DNA of 64,000 bases, from positions 1-64,000 of the forward strand of contig CAYUSA010000006.1 in assembly GCA_964447335.1 (NCBI GenBank). Reading direction: 5' to 3'. The notes below the pieces were generated by a model. That model made no database searches and was not told the DNA's origin. It saw only the letters and a program-made list of their open reading frames with translations. Position numbers and translations under genes: made by a program. This DNA comes from HRBIN12 sp964447335 (lineage in GTDB: Bacteria; Actinomycetota; UBA4738; HRBIN12). Of this stretch, positions 54,233 through 63,044 are shown in pieces (positions within the stretch are counted from its first letter, which is position 1; every line of letters begins with the position of its first letter).

Positions 54233-54643
54233 ATGGACATCGACCGCCTGAAGACCCTCCCGTTGTTCGCGGACCTGTCGAACCGGGAGCTCGAGCGCAT
54301 CGCCGCATGGGCGGACGAGGTCGATCTGCCCGCCGGCAAGCACCTCATCGAGCAGGGCGCCTTCGCCCACGAGTTCTTCGTGATCGCCGAGGGCACGGCC
54401 GAGGTCACCCACGACGGGCAGCACCTCGCCGACCTCGGGCCGGGAGACTTCTTCGGCGAGATCGCGCTCCTGGAGAACCACCGGCGCACGGCCTCGGTCG
54501 TCGCGACCTCGCCGCTCCGCGTCGTCGTCATGTTCGCGCGCGAGTTCGAGGCGATGGAGCGCGAGCTCCCCGAGGTCGCCGCGCGCGTCCGCGAGGCCAT
54601 GACGGCTCGCCGCGGCCGCGACCAGGACACCGGAGCCTCGTAG
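54233..54643 (+). CDS. Single-domain cyclic-nucleotide-binding protein
   Basis: The 136-residue protein is a lone cNMP-binding (CAP_ED) domain: PLFADLSNRELERIA, LIEQGAFAHEFFVIAEGTAEV, GPGDFFGEIALLENHRRTASVVA with the phosphate-binding GEIALL-NHRRTA cassette. It lacks a DNA-binding helix-turn-helix, so it should act through protein partners. A possible -10 TATGCT is at 54200-54205 and CGAGGAG forms the ribosome site. It is monocistronic. Confidence 0.9.
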   Translation: MDIDRLKTLPLFADLSNRELERIAAWADEVDLPAGKHLIEQGAFAHEFFVIAEGTAEVTHDGQHLADLGPGDFFGEIALLENHRRTASVVATSPLRVVVMFAREFEAMERELPEVAARVREAMTARRGRDQDTGAS

Positions 54644-54655
54644 CGTTCGGGTGGC

Positions 54656-56785
54656 TCAGCCTCCGAACAGCACCCCCTGCCACGCCGGCCGGTCGGGCTG
54701 GTCGCCGGTCTCGAGCATCGCGCGCCACGTCTCGTCGGTCAGGCGCTCGCCGGGCGCGGACGTGAACTCGTAGTACGAGTACACGCCCCCGACCGCGACC
54801 TGGAACGTCCCGCGGTCGTCGGGCACGAGCACGTAGATGCGGTCGATGCGCCCGGTGCCGACCTCGAGCACGCCGGGAGGACCGCTCGCGATGTCCGCGA
54901 TGATCGCGGCGTCCTGGTCGGCGTCCAGACCGCCCGACGCGGTGCGGTCCGAGGACCGGTACCACATCGCCTCGAGATCGCCTCCGAAGTACAGCAGCCG
55001 ATCGTTGTCCTTCTGCGAGATCGGCAACCCGGCGAGCTCGTCCTGCGCGACGCCCTGCAGGAACGACAGCAGGTCGCCGACGTCGTGCAGCAGGTCGGAC
55101 TGCTCCTTCGTGAGCAGGTCGCGCTCCTCGAGGCCGCTCTGCATCAGCTCGGCCATCGCCGCGAGCCTCGCGAAGACCACGGGCTCCGGCTCGACCCAGT
55201 TACGCCGGTCCGGGATCGGCGCGCCGTCGCCGCCCTCGGCGACGGCCTGCTTCGTGTACAGGATCGTGTCGTGCTTCAGCTCGGCGTACGAGCCGAGCGC
55301 CGACTGGTGCGCCTTGGCCGCCCACGTCTCGGTTCGCATGAAGTCCGGGTAGGCATCCCCGTGCGGCACGAACTCCGGCTCCAGCGCGTGCAGCCACGCG
55401 TCGTAGACCGTGCCGCCCCAGTCCTGCTCGGGCCGCGCGGCGACCGCCTCGCGCATCCGATCGAGCTGCGCATCGTAGTTCGCGTAGTCTGTCTCCCCCA
55501 TCTGCTGCAGCACGCGGTACGCGAACTCCGAGCCGAACGCGGCCGCGACGTCGAGCCCCGAGGGGATCGACCGCGGGTCGTCGGCCGTGCCGACATACGG
55601 GTACAGGAGCTGGTCCATGATGAACGAGTCCGTCACGAACCGGGTCCCCATCAGCCGGATCGAGGCGCGGTCCGGGCTGATCCGCACGGGCCTGGACGCG
55701 ACCAGCGCGTCGACGACGCCGGTCACGAGCGCGTCGTCCGCGAACGCGGCCGGGTCGCCGAGGCCGGACGGCGTGACGGCGCGCGCGGCCCCGGCGACCT
55801 CGAGCGGCGTGTAGTCGTCGGCGAGGCCGACGAGGAACGCGGTCGGCTCGTAGATCTGGCGCCACAGCGCGACGAGCGTCGCGTCCTCGGCCAGGACCCG
55901 CGAGGCCAAGATCGCGAGGCGAGCGGGCTCCACGCCGGGGCAGTCCGTGGTCCCAGGCAGGCAGAACGCGAGCTGCCCGAGCACCGACATCGCGACGAAG
56001 TACCGCGTGAGGTCCTCGTTGCGCGTGTAGTGCCCCCGGGGTGTGAACAGCGAGTAGTCGATCTTGCCGCCGACGATCGGCGAGTTCACGTTCTCCGAGT
56101 GAGCGTCGATCAGCGCGCGCTCCTGCTCGGCGAGCGGCCCGAGGGAGATCGGCAGCCCGAGCTCCGCCGCGGCCACCTGGAAGAGCTGCTCGACGCGGGC
56201 GGCGGCGTCTTCGACCGGGGTGCCGGCGAGGTCCGTCGCCTGGGTGTGCGCGGCCCGCAGCAGGCCCCCGACGAGCGTCTCGAGCTTGGGCAGCAGGACC
56301 TCCTGCTCGATGCTCCGCAGCACCTTGTCGAAGACGAGGTGCCACACGTTGTAGGCGGCGTCGGTCGTCACGAAGACCGGCCAGCCCGCGTAGACGTTGC
56401 CCTGGTAGGCGAAGTGGAACAGGCGCAGGTCGGCCGGGACGACGACGAAACCGTTGCGAGTGAGCGCCTCGGCAACGGCGGGGTCCTGGAGCGCCCGGCG
56501 GACCTCGGGCGCCATGGCCACACCCTTCAGCGAGTCGGGCGTCGCCGGACCCGCGTACGGCTTCGCGTTCTCCCCGTAGAGCGGCACCGACGCGAGCTCA
56601 GAGAACTGCACCGCCGAGCCCGGCAGCGCGAGCACGTCCGAGGGCGGGGTCGGCGAGACGGTGACCGAGGGCGCCACCGTCGGAGAGGTCGTCGACGGGC
56701 TCGCACTCGGCTCCTCGCCGCCGTTCGAGGTGCACGCGGCCGCCATCACCGCGAACACCGACGCCAGCACGATCCATCGCTTCAT
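54656..56785 (-). CDS. DUF3160 secreted lipoprotein
   Basis: The 709-residue protein has a lipoprotein signal (AAAC, lipid cysteine at 18), a Ser/Thr/Pro linker (PSASPSTTSPTVAPSVTVSP) and a large DUF3160 domain with VFVTTDAAYNVWHLVFDKVL, RFVTDSFIMDQLLYPYVG and the C-terminal DRIYVLVPDDRGTFQVAVGGVYSYYEF. The biochemical role of DUF3160 is unknown. It overlaps the CapA gene stop by ATGA, so the two lipoproteins are cotranscribed and may work on the same surface substrate. Confidence 0.85.
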   Translation of the reverse strand: MKRWIVLASVFAVMAAACTSNGGEEPSASPSTTSPTVAPSVTVSPTPPSDVLALPGSAVQFSELASVPLYGENAKPYAGPATPDSLKGVAMAPEVRRALQDPAVAEALTRNGFVVVPADLRLFHFAYQGNVYAGWPVFVTTDAAYNVWHLVFDKVLRSIEQEVLLPKLETLVGGLLRAAHTQATDLAGTPVEDAAARVEQLFQVAAAELGLPISLGPLAEQERALIDAHSENVNSPIVGGKIDYSLFTPRGHYTRNEDLTRYFVAMSVLGQLAFCLPGTTDCPGVEPARLAILASRVLAEDATLVALWRQIYEPTAFLVGLADDYTPLEVAGAARAVTPSGLGDPAAFADDALVTGVVDALVASRPVRISPDRASIRLMGTRFVTDSFIMDQLLYPYVGTADDPRSIPSGLDVAAAFGSEFAYRVLQQMGETDYANYDAQLDRMREAVAARPEQDWGGTVYDAWLHALEPEFVPHGDAYPDFMRTETWAAKAHQSALGSYAELKHDTILYTKQAVAEGGDGAPIPDRRNWVEPEPVVFARLAAMAELMQSGLEERDLLTKEQSDLLHDVGDLLSFLQGVAQDELAGLPISQKDNDRLLYFGGDLEAMWYRSSDRTASGGLDADQDAAIIADIASGPPGVLEVGTGRIDRIYVLVPDDRGTFQVAVGGVYSYYEFTSAPGERLTDETWRAMLETGDQPDRPAWQGVLFGG

Positions 56786-58272
56786 CTCGAGCTCCTTCCC
56801 AGTACCAGGGGGTCGAGCGCGCCGTCGCCGTCGACGTCGGCGCACGCAGGATCACCCGCGCCCGACAGCTCGGGCAGCGGGACGAAGCCGAACCCGCCCC
56901 ATCGCCACGCGCCGGCGGCGACGAGATCGGGAGCGTCCAGGGTCGAGTAGGCGACGGCGAGCGCACCGTCGCACACGGCGAGGGCGGCGACGGGCTGCAG
57001 GAGCGTGCCCGCCACCCACCGCGGCCGCAGGTCGCGAGGCCGGTACAGGCCGACGTGCGCGGTCCGCCCGACGGCGTCGACGAGCCCATCTCTCTCGAGC
57101 AGCGCGTTCACCGCGGTCCGTCGGTACGGGCGCCGGAAGGCCACGACGACCTCGCGCCGGCCGTCACCGTCGACGTCGCCGAGCGCCGCGTCCACGACGT
57201 CGCCCTCGAACCCCTCGAGGCTCGAGGGCCGGCGCTCGGGCTCCGGCTCGAACGGCCGCACGAGGGTCCACCAGTCGCCCTCGAGCGCGACCGCGTCGCC
57301 GTGGGGAGCGCGCCAGCCCCGGAACGTGACCGGCCCGTCCGGGTGCTCCGCCGTGCCGATCCGGAGCGAACGGACGCCGTCGGCGCCGGCGAGGACCTCG
57401 AGCACCGCGCCACGGCGGGTGCCGGGCAGGTGCTGGTCGAAAATGAGGTTGCCGAGGCTCGTCGCGACCACCGTCGGCCGGCCGTCGCCGTCGGGGTCGA
57501 TCGTGCGGATCGGCTGGACGACGTGCGGGCCCTGCCCCCACACCACGTCGGCGCCCCACCCGGCGAGCCGGCGGGCGAGCTCGAGCACGAAGGGGTCGGC
57601 CGAGGGGAAGTACTCGGCGCCGCCGTGGATCCCGACCGCGACGAGGTCGGCGCTCGCGCGAGCGCTCGTCACGGCCTCGCGCACGAGGTCCTCGTCCCAC
57701 CACGCGACGCCGGGCGTCGAGGCCGTCGCGCGCGGCCCGGCGCCCGTGGCGTCGAACGCGAGGAGCGCGACCCGCAGGCCGCCGACCTCGACGATCCGGG
57801 GCGTGAACGCCTCGGCAGCGTCGCTCCCACCGCCGACCGCCAGGAGCCCGGCGGCCCGCAAGGCCTCGACGCTGTCGGTCACGGCCGAGGGACCGGCGTC
57901 ACCCGCGTGGTTGTTCGCGAGGCCCATCGCATCGAACCCCGCGTCCGCGAGCAGCGCGGCGGCGGCCGGATCCGCCTCGAGCGCGTTCGGCCCGGAGGCC
58001 GGGTCGTGCGGCCTCGAGGTGAGCGGAGACTCCAGGTTCGCGACCGCGAGATCGGCCGAGCGCACGACATCCCGGACGCCGGCGAACAACGCCGATGGCT
58101 CCACCGCCGCGACCCCGCGGCCGAGCATCACGTCGCCGGCGAACAGGAGGCGAACCGCGGCACCGTCGCGAGCGGCCGGCGGCTCGCCGCGGACCGGAAC
58201 GTCGCGCGGAGCCTCGGCCGGCGCGCCGGCACAGGCGGTGAGCAACACGAGCGCGAGCACGATCGTCCGCAT
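56782..58272 (-). CDS. CapA-family metallophosphatase lipoprotein with FG-GAP repeats
   Basis: The 496-residue protein has a lipobox LTAC, then a CapA/PgsA-like domain (LLFAGDVMLGRGV, NLESPL, GLANNHAGDAG, VGIHGGAEYFPSADPF) with the metal-binding D, N and H residues of calcineurin-like enzymes. The C-terminal 150 residues have FG-GAP calcium motifs (DPDGDGRPT, DVDGDGRRE, DVDGDGALD) suggesting an incomplete beta-propeller. CapA proteins act in poly-gamma-glutamate or capsule assembly. ATG 58272 is chosen over GTG 58281. Confidence 0.88.
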   Translation of the reverse strand: MRTIVLALVLLTACAGAPAEAPRDVPVRGEPPAARDGAAVRLLFAGDVMLGRGVAAVEPSALFAGVRDVVRSADLAVANLESPLTSRPHDPASGPNALEADPAAAALLADAGFDAMGLANNHAGDAGPSAVTDSVEALRAAGLLAVGGGSDAAEAFTPRIVEVGGLRVALLAFDATGAGPRATASTPGVAWWDEDLVREAVTSARASADLVAVGIHGGAEYFPSADPFVLELARRLAGWGADVVWGQGPHVVQPIRTIDPDGDGRPTVVATSLGNLIFDQHLPGTRRGAVLEVLAGADGVRSLRIGTAEHPDGPVTFRGWRAPHGDAVALEGDWWTLVRPFEPEPERRPSSLEGFEGDVVDAALGDVDGDGRREVVVAFRRPYRRTAVNALLERDGLVDAVGRTAHVGLYRPRDLRPRWVAGTLLQPVAALAVCDGALAVAYSTLDAPDLVAAGAWRWGGFGFVPLPELSGAGDPACADVDGDGALDPLVLGRSSR

Positions 58273-58363
58273 CGGACCCACCCTAGGACCGGTCCGACCC
58301 CCGGGGAAGGTCCGTGCGACCCGAGAACCGAGGAACCTGCGGCGCAGGAGCCGCGGGCGAGGG

Positions 58364-58813
58364 CTACCGGCGCTCGCGGAAGAAGTCGCGGAGCACGCCC
58401 CCGCAGTCCTCGGCGAGCACGCCCGAGGTCACCTCGAGCGCGTGGTTCAGCCTCGGGTCCCGCACCAGGTCGCCGAGCGAGCCGGCGAACCCGGCCTTCG
58501 GATCGGCCGCGCCGAAGACCAACCGGTCGATCCGGGAGAGCACGAGCGCGCCTGCGCACATCGCACACGGCTCGAGCGTGACGTAGAGCGTGCAGCCCTC
58601 GAGGTGCCAGCTCCGCAGCGCGGCCGAGGCCTGGCGGAGCGCGAGGATCTCGGCATGCGCGGTCGGGTCCTGCTCGCGCTCGCGGGCGTTGCCCGCCCGC
58701 CCGAGCACCTCGTCGCCCCGGGCGAGGACCGCGCCGACCGGCACGTCGCCGCCTGGGGCTGCCGCACGCGCCTCCTCCAGCGCGAGGGCCATCATCCGCT
58801 CGTCCGCGTTCAC
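58364..58813 (-). CDS. tadA: tRNA adenosine(34) deaminase TadA
   Basis: The 149-residue enzyme makes inosine 34 in tRNA-Arg(ACG). The zinc and proton-shuttle motifs TAHAEI (H and catalytic E) and PCAMCAGA are present, with GAVLARGDEVLGRAGN upstream. The GTG start at 58813 is taken because no ATG fits the N-terminal helix DERMMALALEEA. In actinobacteria tadA usually lies near tRNA-Ser and dnaX, and here those lie on the same strand 4-13 kb away. Confidence 0.94.
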   Translation of the reverse strand: MNADERMMALALEEARAAAPGGDVPVGAVLARGDEVLGRAGNAREREQDPTAHAEILALRQASAALRSWHLEGCTLYVTLEPCAMCAGALVLSRIDRLVFGAADPKAGFAGSLGDLVRDPRLNHALEVTSGVLAEDCGGVLRDFFRERR

Positions 58814-58888
58814 GGCGGCAGCGTACGCGACCGGCCGGTGCCGTTCCGTGGTGAGATGACCGCGCAGGTCGCGGACCGAGGAGGACCG

Positions 58889-59257
58889 ATGTCGGAGGAA
58901 CCCGTGTACGTCCAGGACGTGCGAGCGCTCGAGCTGCCGGCGGTCGGACCCAAGCCGGGCGCGACCGCGGGCGAGCCCCACGAGTCCCTCCTTCCGCTCT
59001 CGGACGACGGCCGGGTGCAGACCGGGATCTGGGAGTGCACGCCGGGGGCGTTCCCGGCGGCTCGCGATGGCTACTCGGAGCTCATGCTGTTCCTGTCGGG
59101 CGACGCGACGATCACCGACGACGACGGCACTGCGCACGAGATCGGCCCGGGCACCGCGCTGCTCCTCCCGGACGGCTGGCGCGGCGCGTGGGAGATCCGA
59201 GGGACCGTCCGCAGGGTCTACGTGATCACGCACCCGGCGGGCGCGAGCGAGACCTAG
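58889..59257 (+). CDS. Cupin-domain protein
   Basis: The 122-residue protein is a single cupin barrel of the (S)-ureidoglycine aminohydrolase-like cupin_3 group: GIWECTPGAFPAARDGYSELMLFLSGDATITDDDGTAHEIGPGTALLLPDGWRGAWEI. Metal-binding histidines of typical cupins are largely replaced (E in SELM), so it may bind rather than convert a ligand. ATG 58889 follows GAGGAGGAC. Its stop overlaps that of the facing zincin gene. Confidence 0.85.
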   Translation: MSEEPVYVQDVRALELPAVGPKPGATAGEPHESLLPLSDDGRVQTGIWECTPGAFPAARDGYSELMLFLSGDATITDDDGTAHEIGPGTALLLPDGWRGAWEIRGTVRRVYVITHPAGASET

Positions 59258-59604
59258 TACGCGTCGAGCTCGCGCAGACGGTCGTCCGAGATGCCGAAGT
59301 GGTGCGCAACCTCGTGCTCGACGGTGTGGACGACGACCTCGCGCAGCTTCGCCTCGTCCTCACCGGCCACCCGCTCGATCGTCCACTGGTACAGCGTGAT
59401 CGTGTCGGGCAGCACGCCCGCGTAGGACCACTCCCGGCGCTCGGTGAGCGGGATGCCGTGGTACCGGCCGAGCAGGCCAGGCTCGCCTCTCGGAGGTCGA
59501 GCCTCGACGATCACCTCGACGTTCTCGATGCGCTCGAGCACCCACGCGGGCAGCGTGTCGAGCGCCTCGGCGACGAGCTCCTCGAACCGGCTGCGATCGG
59601 TCAC
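59254..59604 (-). CDS. Small zincin metallopeptidase-family protein
   Basis: The 116-residue protein has the minimal zincin motif HEVAHHFG near the C-terminus and the family start FEELVAEALDTLPAWV. LLGRYHGIPLTERREWSYAGVLPDTITLYQ is the characteristic beta region. These compact proteins are annotated as metallopeptidases but no substrate is known. The start is GTG at 59604. It lies 17 bp downstream of the agmatinase-like gene on the same strand. Confidence 0.9.
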   Translation of the reverse strand: MTDRSRFEELVAEALDTLPAWVLERIENVEVIVEARPPRGEPGLLGRYHGIPLTERREWSYAGVLPDTITLYQWTIERVAGEDEAKLREVVVHTVEHEVAHHFGISDDRLRELDAY

Positions 59605-59621
59605 GCAGCCAGCCTACGCCC

Positions 59622-60653
59622 TCAGCTCTTCTTGACCGCGAGCGCCGAGATCGCCTCCATCACGACGCGGTGCGCGAGCATCGCCGTGACCTCGCTCTGG
59701 TCGTACGGCGGCGAGACCTCCACGACGTCCATCCCGACGAGGTCGACCTGCCCGACGATCTGGCGCACGGCGCGCAGCATCTCGCGCGGCAGGATGCCGC
59801 CGGGCTCGGGCGTGCCGGTGCCGGGCGCGGTGCCGGGGTCCACGACGTCGATGTCGACGCTCAGGTAGATGCAGTCCGGGCCGTCGAGCGCCTCGGCGAT
59901 CGAGTCGGCGACGACGGCGTCGGCGCCGCGCTCCTCGATCTCGACCATCGTGTGCCAGCGCAGGCCCTGCTCGCGCATCCAGTCGAAGGTCTCCTTCTCT
60001 GGCCAGTACCCACGGAGGCCGATCTGGACGAAGTTCTTCCCCTGCACCCAGCCCTCCTCGATCAGCCGGCGCATCGGCGTGCCGTGCGACACGAGCGAGC
60101 CGTAGACCTCGGCGCCGGTGTCAGCGTGCGCGTCGAAGTGCACGATGCCGACCGTGCGCGGGTGCACGTGACGAGCGACCGCGGCGGCGGACGGGAACGT
60201 GATCGAGTGATCGCCGCCGAGCACGATCGGGATCGCCCCCGTCGACGCGACGCGCCACACCTTCTCGTGGATCACGCGCAGGCCGCGCGCCAGGCGGCTC
60301 GGCACGACCGGCGCGTCGCCCGCGTCGACGACCTTCAGGACGGCGAAAGGCTCCACGTCCAGCTGGATCGACCACGCGATGTCCGTGCCCCAGTGATACG
60401 GCGCCTGCCGGATCGCGCGCGGACCGAACCGAGCGCCGGGTCTCGCCGACGTCCCGTCGTCGAGCGGAGCGCCGACGATCGCGACCTCGGCGCCGGCGGC
60501 GCGGATCGCCTCCTCGTCCGGACACCACGGCAGCTTGTGGAACGCGGCCTGCGCGTCGACGAAGTACGGCAGATCGTACGCGGGGATCTCTGTGTACTCG
60601 TCGTCCCTGCGAAGCTCGCTCTGTTCCAGGCGGAAGTCGGGCACATCGCTCAC
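59622..60653 (-). CDS. Agmatinase-like ureohydrolase
   Basis: The 343-residue enzyme belongs to the arginase/agmatinase superfamily and would split a guanidino compound into urea and an amine. The dinuclear manganese or nickel site is complete: GGDHSITFP, HFDAHADT and SVDIDVVDPGTAPGTGTPEPGG. Members include agmatinase, guanidinobutyrase and guanidine hydrolase, which cannot be told apart here. The GTG start at 60653 is used. It follows the PotD-like gene by 74 bp in the same operon. Confidence 0.9.
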   Translation of the reverse strand: MSDVPDFRLEQSELRRDDEYTEIPAYDLPYFVDAQAAFHKLPWCPDEEAIRAAGAEVAIVGAPLDDGTSARPGARFGPRAIRQAPYHWGTDIAWSIQLDVEPFAVLKVVDAGDAPVVPSRLARGLRVIHEKVWRVASTGAIPIVLGGDHSITFPSAAAVARHVHPRTVGIVHFDAHADTGAEVYGSLVSHGTPMRRLIEEGWVQGKNFVQIGLRGYWPEKETFDWMREQGLRWHTMVEIEERGADAVVADSIAEALDGPDCIYLSVDIDVVDPGTAPGTGTPEPGGILPREMLRAVRQIVGQVDLVGMDVVEVSPPYDQSEVTAMLAHRVVMEAISALAVKKS

Positions 60654-60727
60654 GGGATCACGCTCCTCGCGTCGGGCAGATGCACGGTACCCGGACACCG
60701 TCATCCGCTCGAGCGCGCAGCTCGCCG

Positions 60728-61969
60728 CTACGTCTGGGAGATGGGGGCGAAGATGTCGTTCCACTCCTCGAGCTCTTCGTCGGTCGTGAGGACCCGCATG
60801 GGCCAGGTCCGCCCGAGGACCTCGTCGGACGGGAACAGGAACGGCTCGTCGGCGGTCGCTTCGAGCTTGGTGGCATACCCCTTGTAGCCGTCGTCGCGCG
60901 CCTGCTCCGCATGACGGCGGATGAGCTCCTGCACGCCCTCGACCGGCGAGATGTAGAGGACCCACTCGGTGATGTCCACCGCCACCTTGGGTTGGTAGTA
61001 GAAGTCCATCAGCATGAGCGCGTCGACCGGATGCTGGGCGCCCGCGGGGATCGCCAGGTCGTCCGACCAGCGCAGCGCGCCCCCCTCGGGGATCAGGAAC
61101 TCGAGCTGCGGGTAGCCCTGCCAGATGCGGTAGAGCGCGATGTCGCCGGGCCACGCCATCGTCGCCACCACGTTCCCGTTGCAGAGCTCGTCCATCCAGG
61201 AGATGTCGTAGTAGCCGCGAACGGTCCCCGCTTCACGCTGCATCACCAACCAGGCGGCGGCCTCCTTCCACTCCTCCGGTCCCGAGGACGGAGGGTCGAT
61301 CCCGAGGTTCACCATCACCAGGTCGGCCATCTCTTGTTCGATCATGCCGACGCTGCTTCGCCCCACCTTCGCCGGGTTCGCGAGGTCGTCGAGCTTCGTG
61401 ACGGCGTCGCTCACCTCATCCCGGTTTGCGGCGATACCCGTGAACCCGCCCTGCCACGGCATCGTGAAGCGGTTGCCCGGGTCCCACGGTCGATCGACCG
61501 CCCAGCGCGCCGCGTTCGCGTCGAAGTTCGGGCGCCTCGACGGGTCGAGCTCCACGAGCCACCCGTTCTCCATCATCACGGCTTCCTCGCGGCCGGCGAT
61601 CACGATGAGATCGAAGCCCGGGTCCTGGCCGGCGGAGAGCTGCGGCCGGAGCTTCCCGAAGAACGACGGGTAGTCGGTGATGGGCTCGTGATACGCGACC
61701 TCGATCCCCGTCTCCTTCGAGAACGCTCGGAGGGATGGGTGATACGGGTTGCCCTCACGGTCCTTGGCCTGATCGATGTAGAGAGGCCAGTTCGCGAAGC
61801 TCACCTCGCCGGCCGGCTCACCCTCGAACGAGATTGAGCTCGCCCTCCGATCGGTGCCGCTCGCGCCGCAGGCCGCGAGCGCCCCTGCGCCGATGGCCGC
61901 CCCTGCATATCGGAGGAACCGGCGGCGCGAGATGTCGCTCGCGGGTGCAGACCCTGACCCTGCAGCCAT
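60728..61969 (-). CDS. PotD-like polyamine/amino-acid ABC transporter substrate-binding lipoprotein
   Basis: The 413-residue protein has a Tat signal (SRRRFLR) with a lipobox LAAC, so it is folded before export and lipid-anchored. The mature domain resembles PotD/PotF: SFANWPLYIDQAKD, GFDLIVIAGREEAV, TMPWQGGFTGIAANRDEV and MAWPGDIALYRIWQG. It would capture spermidine, putrescine or a guanidino compound. No permease or ATPase gene is adjacent. It shares an operator-rich promoter region with the divergent ureohydrolase-TetR genes. Confidence 0.88.
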   Translation of the reverse strand: MAAGSGSAPASDISRRRFLRYAGAAIGAGALAACGASGTDRRASSISFEGEPAGEVSFANWPLYIDQAKDREGNPYHPSLRAFSKETGIEVAYHEPITDYPSFFGKLRPQLSAGQDPGFDLIVIAGREEAVMMENGWLVELDPSRRPNFDANAARWAVDRPWDPGNRFTMPWQGGFTGIAANRDEVSDAVTKLDDLANPAKVGRSSVGMIEQEMADLVMVNLGIDPPSSGPEEWKEAAAWLVMQREAGTVRGYYDISWMDELCNGNVVATMAWPGDIALYRIWQGYPQLEFLIPEGGALRWSDDLAIPAGAQHPVDALMLMDFYYQPKVAVDITEWVLYISPVEGVQELIRRHAEQARDDGYKGYATKLEATADEPFLFPSDEVLGRTWPMRVLTTDEELEEWNDIFAPISQT

Positions 61970-61989
61970 GACGGCCCTCCCTCCCCTTG

Positions 61990-62042
61990 TCTAGAACGGC
62001 GTTCTAGAATACGGTTCGAACCGTACGCTCCGAGTCTCGGAG
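61990..62042. promoter_or_regulatory. Three adjacent perfect palindromes in a divergent promoter region
   Basis: TCTAGAACG-G-CGTTCTAGA (61990-62008), TACGGTTC-GAACCGTA (62010-62025) and CTCCGAG-T-CTCGGAG (62028-62042) follow each other in the 100 bp between the PotD-like and second ureohydrolase genes. TATTCT (minus, 62011-62006) and TAGAAT (plus, 62005-62010) could be overlapping -10 boxes. They are likely operators for the TetR regulator encoded at 63041 or for a second regulator. Confidence 0.65.
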
Positions 62043-62069
62043 CCGTCAAGACCTGGAGGGAGATGCCCC

Positions 62070-63044
62070 ATGTTGGACGACGGCGGGAACGACCTGCTCT
62101 GGCCGGCGCCACGGACGTTCTTCGGAACGCCCCGGAGCGACGACCTCTCCGAGCTGGATACGCAGGTTGCCTTCGTGGGAGTGCCCTACGACGCCGGAAC
62201 GCTCCAGCCGTGGATCCGCACGGGGCAGAGCGCAGGTCCCGCCTCTCTCCGCCACAACTCGTGGAACACGTTCGACTACGTGTGGCCGCCGGGGGCACCG
62301 CCGGGCGACGGCGCCGCCGGATGGTTCGACATCGAGGACGGGAACACGTACCTGAACGGCGTCACGATGGCCGACGTCGGAGACGTGGCCATCACCGGCG
62401 CGGACACGCACGGCAACCTCTCGCGGATCAGCGACGTGGTTCGCCGGGTCGCCGAACGCGGCGCGCTCGTCGTCGCGGTGGGAGGCGACCACTCGATCAG
62501 CTTCCCGGTCGGACGCGGGATGGAGCCGGTCGGATCGTTCGACGTCGTGCACTTCGACGCACACCCCGACTTCGCCGACGAGTACTGGGGGTCGAGGTTC
62601 ACGCACGGCTCCCAGCTCCGCCGACTCTCCGAGCTCCCCTTCGTCCGAACGATCAGTGCGATCGGCCTGCGGAACTGCCCGAAGGAGGAGTTCGACGACA
62701 TGCGCCGCGAGGGCGTGCGCATCGCCACGTCCCGACAGGTGCTGGAGGAGGGCGCCGCCGAGATCGTCCAACGCGTCGTTCCGGAGTCGGACCGCATCTA
62801 CGTGTCGATCGACATCGACGTCCTGGATCTGCCCCTCGTGCCGGGTACGACGCTGCCGGAACCCGGCGGCCTGTCCTACGGCGCCCTCCGGGAAGGGCTC
62901 GCGGCCGTCGCGGCGAAGGGACGCATCGTCGGCTTCGACATCGTGGAGCTCAACCCTCCCTACGACGCGAACGGCGCCACCTCGCGCATCACAGCCTGGC
63001 TCGTCACGCACTTCCTGTCGGCGATCTTCGGTCCCTCGGCATGA
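62070..63044 (+). CDS. Second agmatinase-family ureohydrolase
   Basis: This 324-residue paralog keeps GGDHSISFP, HFDAHPDFAD and SIDIDVLD, but the usual DPG/A-x-PGTGTPEPGG loop reads DLPLVPGTTLPEPGG, and the N-terminus has a long FDYVWPPGAPPGDG insertion. These changes around the substrate pocket suggest a different substrate from the paralog at 59622. GGAGGGAG (62055-62062) is the ribosome site. It overlaps the TetR gene (ATGA) and is divergent from the PotD-like gene. Confidence 0.88.
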   Translation: MLDDGGNDLLWPAPRTFFGTPRSDDLSELDTQVAFVGVPYDAGTLQPWIRTGQSAGPASLRHNSWNTFDYVWPPGAPPGDGAAGWFDIEDGNTYLNGVTMADVGDVAITGADTHGNLSRISDVVRRVAERGALVVAVGGDHSISFPVGRGMEPVGSFDVVHFDAHPDFADEYWGSRFTHGSQLRRLSELPFVRTISAIGLRNCPKEEFDDMRREGVRIATSRQVLEEGAAEIVQRVVPESDRIYVSIDIDVLDLPLVPGTTLPEPGGLSYGALREGLAAVAAKGRIVGFDIVELNPPYDANGATSRITAWLVTHFLSAIFGPSA

